A DNA stretch of 47,625 nucleotides from assembly GCA_027315385.1 (NCBI GenBank), contig DAHUYD010000139.1, forward strand, positions 1-47,625, written 5' to 3'. Made by a program: the position numbers and the translations under genes. Numbering within the stretch: the first letter of the stretch is position 1; each line of letters opens with the position of its first letter. This document shows positions 42,291 through 47,625 of the stretch, piece by piece. Under the pieces are notes generated by a model, which did not search any database, was not told the origin of the DNA, and saw only the letters and a program-made list of their open reading frames with translations. This stretch comes from Acidobacterium sp. (GTDB lineage: Bacteria > Acidobacteriota > Terriglobia > Terriglobales > Acidobacteriaceae).

Positions 42291-42440
42291 ATGCTTTGGA
42301 CACTATTTGTAATTCTGTTGATCGCATGGCTGATCGGGTTGGTGGGCTTTCACATTGTGGCGTGGTATATCCACATCCTGCTTGTGCTGGCGCTGGTGGT
42401 GCTCATCATCCAGCTCATCAGTGGACGAAGAGTGGCGTAA
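42291..42440 (+). CDS. Small DUF5670 (lmo0937-type) membrane protein
   Basis: A 49-residue ORF reading MLWTLFVILLIAWLIGLVG and continuing HIVAWYIHILLVLALVVLII to the end. It has two hydrophobic helices and little else. This matches the lmo0937/DUF5670 family of tiny membrane proteins found with stress genes. AAGGG is just ahead of the ATG. The CsbD-like gene follows after 42 bases, which supports the call. Function unknown. Confidence 0.8.
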   Translation: MLWTLFVILLIAWLIGLVGFHIVAWYIHILLVLALVVLIIQLISGRRVA

Positions 42441-42482
42441 GCAATATAGGAGCAAGACATCTTAACCCCAGGGAGACAATCG

Positions 42483-42797
42483 ATGAACTCGGACCAGGTA
42501 AAAGGGAAAGTGACCAACATGAGCGGCAAGGTGAAACAGGCAGCCGGTGAGGCCACGGGCAACGAAGGCATGGCCAATCGCGGTGTTGCCGATCAGGCAA
42601 AGGGCGCCGCCCAGGAGACGTGGGGCAACATGAAGGATGCGGCGAAAGAAGCAGGCAAAACCCACGAAGCCGAGCAGCACGAGCGCAACGCCGAGACCCG
42701 CGAACGCGTCTCGGAGAAGATCGACCACACGAAGGACCGCGCCAACGAGAAAATCGACGAGGTGAAGGAGCGCGAGAAGCTACGCCGGCCGGCGTGA
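42483..42797 (+). CDS. CsbD-like stress protein
   Basis: The 104-residue, highly charged, Lys/Glu-rich protein starts with VKGKVTNMSGKVKQAAGEAT, the CsbD repeat pattern, and continues with GVADQAKGAAQETWGNMKD and helical EKIDHTKDRANEKIDEVKER. CsbD proteins are small cytoplasmic proteins induced in general stress in Bacillus; their function is unknown. The coding sequence is preceded by the DUF5670 gene and closed by a strong terminator at 42818-42857, so the two genes likely form one unit. Confidence 0.85.
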   Translation: MNSDQVKGKVTNMSGKVKQAAGEATGNEGMANRGVADQAKGAAQETWGNMKDAAKEAGKTHEAEQHERNAETRERVSEKIDHTKDRANEKIDEVKEREKLRRPA

Positions 42798-42817
42798 GCA
42801 TCGGACGCACCCAACGG

Positions 42818-42857
42818 AAAGGCTCGCGGACTCGCTCCGCGGGCCTTTGCTGTTTTT
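42818..42857 (+). terminator. Strong intrinsic terminator after the CsbD gene
   Basis: AAAGGCTCGCGG (42818-42829) pairs with CCGCGGGCCTTT (42837-42848) over 12 bp with one T-G pair, loop ACTCGCT, followed by GCTGTTTTT. Confidence 0.8.
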
Positions 42858-42946
42858 GCGCGCTGCCGCGATCGTGCGGCATGGCGTCTGCTGCGAACTT
42901 TCCGCGCGGCCCTCAGAAATTTAACAGCAGCCACTAGAATGACTTT

Positions 42947-44020
42947 ATGCTGCTCGAAGGCATCTTCCCGGCCATGACCACGCCGTTCTACCCCGACGGC
43001 CGCTTGTACCTCCGCAAACTGGAACACAACGTGGAACGCTATTCCCGTACCGTCGCCGCGGGCATGGTCGTCCTCGGTTCCACCGGCGAACCCGTGATGC
43101 TCAGCGACGAGGAAACGCGCGGGGTTCTTCGCACCGTCGCCCGGAACGCCGCCCCGGAAAAAGTTCTCCTCGCCGGCGTCGGTCGCGAGAGCCTGCGGGA
43201 AACCCTGCGGTTCGCCGAATTCGCCGCCGCCGAACAGTTCGACGCCGTGCTTGCCCGCACTCCGCATTTCTACGGCCCGCAAATGCAGCCGCTGGAGCTG
43301 CTCACTTACTACCGCGCCCTCGCCGATCGGTCGCCGCTCCCGGTCGTGCTCTACAGCATTCCAAAATTCACTCACCTCGAGTTGCCGCTCGACGTTGTAG
43401 CTGAGCTGGCCCAGCATCCCAACATCGCCGGTATCAAGGATTCGAGCGGAAACCTCGAACGCCTCGCCGCCCTGGTGGCCGCCACCCGCGGCGCGCCGAC
43501 GCGCTCTGTCGAGGTGACGCCCGTCTTTGAGGCGGTCACCGCACGCATGACGCTTGCCGAGGCTGAAGCCGAAGCAGCTTTGGCTGCCAGCCTGATTCCA
43601 GTCGCTGCCCTCGGCGCCGAACCCATCAGCCCGGTCATGCTTGCTCCACGGCGCAAGCTCCTCGCCACTCGCAAAAGGGAAGTGGGCTTTCAGGTCATCA
43701 CCGGCTCAGCCGGTAACCTCCTGCCCGCCCTCGAAGCCGGAGTCTCCGGTGCAATCCTCGCCTTCGCTTCGCCCGCTCCTCAGGCCTGTCAGGAGATCTA
43801 CACAGCCTGGAAGGAAAACGATCCCGTGGTCGCGGCGGAAAAGCAGCGGCGCATCGCCGAACCTTCCAGGGTCGTCGCCAACAAATACGGGGTTCCGGGA
43901 CTCAAATATGCCTGCGATCTCAACGGCTACTACGGCGGAGTTCCTCGTGTTCCGCTGCTGCCCCTGAATGCCGAGCAGAAGGCCGAGGTTGCGTCGGCCA
44001 TGACGGATGTTCGAAACTGA
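42947..44020 (+). CDS. DapA/NanA-family lyase with an inserted segment
   Basis: Class I aldolases of this family condense or cleave pyruvate with sugars or aspartate semialdehyde. The 357-residue protein keeps VLGSTGEPVMLSDEE, Tyr136 (VLYSIPKF) and the Schiff-base Lys164 (GIKDSSGNLERL). The family is about 300 residues long. Here a stretch of about 60-70 residues (roughly 172-246), rich in Ala and Glu, is inserted between the Lys motif and the next conserved strand (VGFQVITGSAG). The reading frame is clean, so it is not a frameshift. The substrate cannot be assigned from neighbours: CsbD upstream, TonB-C protein downstream. It could be a hydroxy-keto-acid lyase or a DHDPS relative. Confidence 0.75.
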   Translation: MLLEGIFPAMTTPFYPDGRLYLRKLEHNVERYSRTVAAGMVVLGSTGEPVMLSDEETRGVLRTVARNAAPEKVLLAGVGRESLRETLRFAEFAAAEQFDAVLARTPHFYGPQMQPLELLTYYRALADRSPLPVVLYSIPKFTHLELPLDVVAELAQHPNIAGIKDSSGNLERLAALVAATRGAPTRSVEVTPVFEAVTARMTLAEAEAEAALAASLIPVAALGAEPISPVMLAPRRKLLATRKREVGFQVITGSAGNLLPALEAGVSGAILAFASPAPQACQEIYTAWKENDPVVAAEKQRRIAEPSRVVANKYGVPGLKYACDLNGYYGGVPRVPLLPLNAEQKAEVASAMTDVRN

Positions 44021-44116
44021 CATGCGGCCCGTGTCGATGCTGCCTCGTTCTCTGCAATGCGATGCGAACAGGCGGGACACTCTGAAGCCGGCATCTCATC
44101 GTGGTGGGAGGCCCCC

Positions 44117-44584
44117 ATGTTTCACCGATTGCTCTCTGCAATGCTCTTCATCGGATTGTTCGCCGCGCCCGCCATTGCCCAAACTTCCTCAACCCCGGTG
44201 CCGCCGCCGAAAGACGGGCCTGCATATCCCCTGCGCCATGCTCATGTAACTGCCTCGATCAAGAGCGGCGCGGGCCCCGCTGACAGAAACCTGCTGAACC
44301 GCCAGTGGCTGATGGGTGTTCGGCAGAAGTTGCTGATGAGCCTCCGTCCGCTCATTCCCGACACGGATCGCCCGCCGGCCGTCGAGGCAGGCACCGCCGT
44401 CCTGATCGTGCGCCTCAGCCCAAACGGCATCGTCCGCCACGTTCGGGTTTCCCGGTCGACTGGCAGCGAGGCGTTACTCAGGGCAGCCGAAGGAGCCGTG
44501 CGAAGTGCAAGCCCCTACCCTCCGTTTCCGAGCGGAATAAAGGCCGGCGTTCTCCGGCTACAGATCACCTTCCTCTATGACTAG
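44117..44584 (+). CDS. Secreted TonB C-terminal domain protein without membrane anchor
   Basis: The 155-residue protein starts at ATG 44117 (GGGAGG upstream) with a signal peptide (LLSAMLFIGLFAAPAIAQT) that appears cleavable, so it would not stay in the inner membrane as TonB does. The C-terminal 80 residues match the TonB-C fold: AVLIVRLSPNGIVRHVRVSR, STGSEALLRAAEGAVRSASP and GVLRLQITFLYD. There is no proline-rich linker and no ExbB or ExbD nearby. It may act as a periplasmic binding domain. GCCCGTCG repeats facing each other (44586-44613) follow the stop. Confidence 0.75.
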   Translation: MFHRLLSAMLFIGLFAAPAIAQTSSTPVPPPKDGPAYPLRHAHVTASIKSGAGPADRNLLNRQWLMGVRQKLLMSLRPLIPDTDRPPAVEAGTAVLIVRLSPNGIVRHVRVSRSTGSEALLRAAEGAVRSASPYPPFPSGIKAGVLRLQITFLYD

Positions 44585-44585
44585 A

Positions 44586-44613
44586 GCCCGTCGTTGACTT
44601 TCTCGCGACGGGC
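44586..44613 (+). repeat. 8-bp inverted repeat after the TonB-C gene
   Basis: GCCCGTCG (44586-44593) and CGACGGGC (44606-44613) flank 12 bases. It starts one base after the stop codon and lacks a T-tract, so terminator activity is uncertain. Confidence 0.4.
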
Positions 44614-44744
44614 GACAAACCTTCGCAGGGGACTTCCCCGCGCATCCGTGCTGCGCTGAACCGAATTTTCTACGACCCCGCATCTTTTCCGGCCTATCGC
44701 CGTCTCTCCGGCGTAATCTCTGATCACCGCCCAGGAGCGCCACC

Positions 44745-45200
44745 ATGCTGAAGCGTCTCATCCGGATGGACTGGCTCCCCGCCAGCCACGACCTTGGCCT
44801 GCTCGTACTCCGCCTCCTCGTGCCCATCGCGCTCTTCATGAAGCACGGCACAGAAAAGATCTTCCGCTTCCACGCCATGGCCGGAAATTTCCCCGACCCC
44901 CTCCACATCGGATCCATCTCCAGCCTCGTCATCGCTATGATCGCCGACGCCGTCTGTATGCCCTTGCTTCTCCTTGGGTTCGCCGCCCGCTGGGCCGCGC
45001 TCTGGTCATTCGGCAATCTGCTCGTCGCCTGGATCTTCGTCCACCACTTCGCCTTCTACGGGCCAGGCGGCGATCACGGAGAACTCATCGTGGCCTACAT
45101 GGCTGTCATGCTCGCCCTCTTCATCGCCGGCCCCGGTCGCTTCAGCATCGACGCTCAGCTGGCCGCACCGCCTACCCGCGATGCCGTACAGGTCCACTGA
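44745..45200 (+). CDS. DoxX family membrane protein
   Basis: The 151-residue protein has four hydrophobic helices and the DoxX pattern: LGLLVLRLLVPIALFMKHGT, KIFRFHAM, the second helix around SLVIAMIADAVCMPLLLLGF, and the Gly-rich loop FAFYGPGGDHGELIVAYMAV. DoxX proteins are linked to redox and thiol stress, but their function here is unknown. It reads alone, 160 bases after the TonB-C gene and 70 bases before the MFS gene. Confidence 0.85.
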   Translation: MLKRLIRMDWLPASHDLGLLVLRLLVPIALFMKHGTEKIFRFHAMAGNFPDPLHIGSISSLVIAMIADAVCMPLLLLGFAARWAALWSFGNLLVAWIFVHHFAFYGPGGDHGELIVAYMAVMLALFIAGPGRFSIDAQLAAPPTRDAVQVH

Positions 45201-45270
45201 CCGCCACAGCAGCGCAATCGGCAAGCAGTACGCAGCACACCGGAACGCCTTACACTGACCACTGAAACCT

Positions 45271-46503
45271 GTGAAACCCCTCCGCACCGCCGGCCTGGCT
45301 CTCTTCCTCCTCGCCAGCCTCAACCTCTTTAACTTCATCGACCGCTATGTCCTGCCCGGCGTCCAGCCCCTCATCCAGCGCGAGTTCCACATCGACTTCG
45401 CCGAGGCCGGCACTCTCACTTCCGCCTTCTTCCTCACCTACATGCTCATCGCGCCCCTCACCGGATGGCTCGGTGACCGCCTGCCGCGCAAGCCCCTCAT
45501 CGTTGCCGGAGCGCTGCTGTGGAGCGCCGCCACCCTCTCTACCGCACTCGTGCACAGCTATACCACTCTGCTCATCCGCCACTCCATTGTCGGAATCGGC
45601 GAGGCCACCTTCTCTATCTTCGCCCCCGCCATGCTCGCCGATTTCTATCCGGAAGAAGAACGCAACCGCGTCCTCACCATCTTCTATCTCACCATTCCCG
45701 TCGGCGGCGCCCTGGGGTACATCCTCGGCGGCGCTCTCGGTCAGTCTTATGGATGGCGTGCTCCGTTCTACGTTGCCGCCGCCCCCGGGGTCCTCATCGC
45801 CCTTTTCTTCTGGCTTTTCATCCGCGAACCCCGGCGCGGGGCGGCCGACACGCTGGCCTCTACTCACTCCCGCGCCAGCTTTTTCGGCCTCTTTTCTAAC
45901 CCCGCCTACTGGACCGCGACTCTCGGCATGGCCATGTGGACCTTCGCCGTCGGCGGCATCTCCGCATTCCTGCCCACTTTCTTTCAGAGCATGAGCCACA
46001 TAACTCTGGCTCACGCCGATCTTGCCGCCGGCGAGATCACCGCCGCCGACGGCCTCTTCGCCACCATTGCCGGTGGCTGGATCGCCCAGATCTGGCTTCG
46101 CCGTAATCACCGCGCCCTCTACTACGTCTCCGCCTGGAGCGCTCTCCTCGCCATTCCTTTTGGCGTCCTCGTCTTCTTCGGCCCCATGCACTGGATGGTC
46201 CCCGCCGCCTGGCTCGCCGAATTCTGCCTCTTCCTCAACACCGGCCCCCTCAACACCGCCATCGTCAATTCCGTCTCCGCGCCCATCCGCGCCACCGCCA
46301 TTTCCGTCAACCTCTTCTTCATCCACCTGCTCGGCGATTTTCCGTCGCCGCACCTCATCGGATGGGTCGCCGACCGTCACGGCCTCAGTGCCGGCCTCGG
46401 CATCACTCTTATCTCGCTCGCTTTCTCCGGGCTGATCCTCTTCGCGGGAGCCCGCTTCGCTCCGCGCCTGCCCTATCTCGAAGCCGCGCGCCGCGGCCAC
46501 TGA
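45271..46503 (+). CDS. MFS transporter (Spinster/hexuronate-type)
   Basis: The 410-residue protein starts at a GTG and has about 12 transmembrane helices. It shows NLFNFIDRYVLPGVQPLIQR, the loop-2/3 MFS motif GWLGDRLPRKPLIVAG and GEATFSIFAPAMLADFYPEE. The Asp-Arg in the first helix (FIDRYVL) and GEATFSIF are typical of Spinster-like and related bacterial MFS carriers. A possible solute is a lipid or sugar-acid-like compound, but no substrate can be fixed. It ends 5 bases before the GT2 gene, so the two are probably one operon. Confidence 0.85.
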   Translation: MKPLRTAGLALFLLASLNLFNFIDRYVLPGVQPLIQREFHIDFAEAGTLTSAFFLTYMLIAPLTGWLGDRLPRKPLIVAGALLWSAATLSTALVHSYTTLLIRHSIVGIGEATFSIFAPAMLADFYPEEERNRVLTIFYLTIPVGGALGYILGGALGQSYGWRAPFYVAAAPGVLIALFFWLFIREPRRGAADTLASTHSRASFFGLFSNPAYWTATLGMAMWTFAVGGISAFLPTFFQSMSHITLAHADLAAGEITAADGLFATIAGGWIAQIWLRRNHRALYYVSAWSALLAIPFGVLVFFGPMHWMVPAAWLAEFCLFLNTGPLNTAIVNSVSAPIRATAISVNLFFIHLLGDFPSPHLIGWVADRHGLSAGLGITLISLAFSGLILFAGARFAPRLPYLEAARRGH

Positions 46504-46508
46504 ACCCA

Positions 46509-47625
46509 TGCTCTGGTTCACGCTCTCCTCCACGCTGCTCTGGATCATCGCCGCTTTCTGGTTCATTTGCGGCCTCACCTCTTTGCGCGGACTCCGCCGC
46601 GTCCCCAATCTTTGGAACACTCTCGCGCCCCCCGCCGATGGCGACTCTCTCACCAGAATCACCGTCATCATCCCTGCCCGCAACGAGGCCGCTGCCATTG
46701 AGCAGACCCTGCTGTCGCTGCTCGCCCAGACCATCCCTCTCGAAATCCTCGCCGTTGACGACCGCTCCACTGACGCTACCGGCGCCATCATGGACCGGAT
46801 CGCCTCGGAATCCTGCCCGTCCGGCAAATCTCTGCGGGTCCTCCACGTCCACGAGCTACCGGAAGGCTGGCTCGGCAAGCCCCACGCGATGGCCTTCGCC
46901 GCTCGTCATGCCGCCACCCCCTGGCTGCTCTTCACCGACGCCGACGTGATCTTCGCCCCTGACGTCCTGGCCCGCGCCCTGCGCTTTGCCGAAGAATCCG
47001 CGGCAGACCACCTCGTCCTCATGCCCACGCTCATCCTGAAATCCGCGGGAGAGCGATGTATGGCAACTTTCTTCCAGGCCTTCTCGCTTCTCTGGTGGCG
47101 TCCCTGGCGCATCGCCAGCCCGCGCACCCGCGACTCCATCGGCATCGGCGCCTTCAACCTCATCCGCGCTGACGTCTACCGCGCGGTCGGAGGATTCGAG
47201 GCCCAGCGCTTCCAGGTCCTCGACGACGTGCGCCTTGGCGTGGAAGTCAAACGTGGAGGCTATCGCCAGCGCATCGCCTTCGGCAGGGAACTGATCCGCC
47301 TCCACTGGGCTCCCGGCGCGCTGGGCATGGCCCGCAACCTCACCAAAAACCTCTTCGCCGGCTTCGGCTTCAACCCAGCGCTCCTCCTCGGAGCCTGCCT
47401 CGGCCTCGCGCTCATCTGCTACGCACCGCTCGCGGGACTTTTCTTTTCCTGGCCGATCCGCTGCGCCGCCCTTCTTTCTCTCGCCATGATCGCGCTCCAC
47501 TACCACCTCGCCGGGCGCTACTTCAGCGGACTCAGCTTTGCCTGGGCATTCACGCTGCCGGTCGCGGCCGTGCTCGTCCTCTACGCCATGCTCCGCTCCA
47601 TGGTCGTCACCCTCGTCCGCCGCGG
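46509..47625 (+). CDS. Membrane GT2 glycosyltransferase, 3' end outside the window
   Basis: Starting at ATG 46509, 372 codons are visible with no stop. It has an N-terminal helix (TLLWIIAAFWFICGLTSL). The GT-A domain has VIIPARNEAAAIEQTLLSLL, AVDDRSTDATGAIMDRI, the Asp motif LFTDADVIF, GIGAFNLIRADVYRAVGGFE and LDDVRLGVEVKRGGY. Two or more C-terminal helices follow (ALLLGACLGLALICYAPLAG, VAAVLVLYAMLRSMVVTLV). The pattern matches HpnB or carotenoid/ceramide-type GT2 enzymes. I see no classic QxxRW. The substrate is unknown. It sits right after an MFS gene. Confidence 0.8.

Noticed and set aside
45250-46878. 542-codon open frame opposite the MFS and GT2 genes
   Set aside because: Extremely Glu/Gly-rich, typical of reverse-complement GC-rich membrane protein genes.
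1-47625. CRISPR arrays, insertion sequences, phage genes, rRNA and tRNA genes
   Set aside because: Looked for regular spaced repeats, transposase motifs, terminal inverted repeats and tRNA folds; none found by eye.

Overview
The window is high-GC, gene-dense bacterial chromosome. I see no tRNA, rRNA, CRISPR, insertion sequence or phage gene. The gene set suggests an acidobacterium, probably class Terriglobia. It includes a FecR/DUF6600 envelope protein, an FG-GAP lipoprotein with Ig-like modules, tandem GT87-like membrane glycosyltransferases, an S10 carboxypeptidase beside a glutaminyl cyclase, a bacilliredoxin and paired DUF5670/CsbD stress genes. The taxonomic placement is inference from this mix and was not checked against a database.

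Layout. 1-2156: start of a secreted protein and an FG-GAP lipoprotein, both on the minus strand. 2157-2822: long non-coding region. 2823-6709: tightly packed plus-strand operon dapF-ldcA-mpl-plsC (meso-DAP and peptidoglycan peptide recycling, then phospholipid acylation). 6699-11342: minus-strand operon TolB-like/TPR protein, NfeD protease, slipin, SPOR protein. 11431-14379: DUF1440-like membrane protein, FecR/DUF6600 protein, endonuclease III. 14473-18590: 2-keto-3-deoxygluconate pathway (KDPG aldolase, KDG kinase) divergent from a sugar isomerase/epimerase and an MFS transporter. 18642-22037: murB, bacilliredoxin, methyltransferase, diguanylate cyclase. 22367-27586: proS, a bifunctional-type PBP, YjbQ, CDGSH protein. 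27624-31421: three tandem GT87-like genes. 31466-35462: ECF sigma/anti-sigma pair, divergent CuA-type lipoprotein, Slt-like lytic transglycosylase. 35463-36256: long non-coding region with a small secreted-peptide candidate. 36257-42176: S10 carboxypeptidase, glutaminyl cyclase, Lon, prephenate dehydratase. 42291-47625: DUF5670, CsbD, DapA-like lyase, secreted TonB-C protein, DoxX, MFS transporter, and a GT2 glycosyltransferase cut by the window edge.

Cell-wall metabolism recurs throughout: DapF, LdcA, Mpl, MurB, PBP, Slt and SPOR. Two of these look catalytically altered. The DapF homologue has serine at both positions where the epimerase normally has its catalytic cysteine pair. The PBP has lost the second glutamate and other conserved residues of its GT51 transglycosylase site but keeps an intact transpeptidase. 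Other points to check are the CuA-type lipoprotein divergent from a sigma factor, the slipin/NfeD/SPOR operon, a GT87 paralogue lacking the expected catalytic aspartate, a DapA-family enzyme with an inserted segment, and an unlisted 67-codon secreted ORF.
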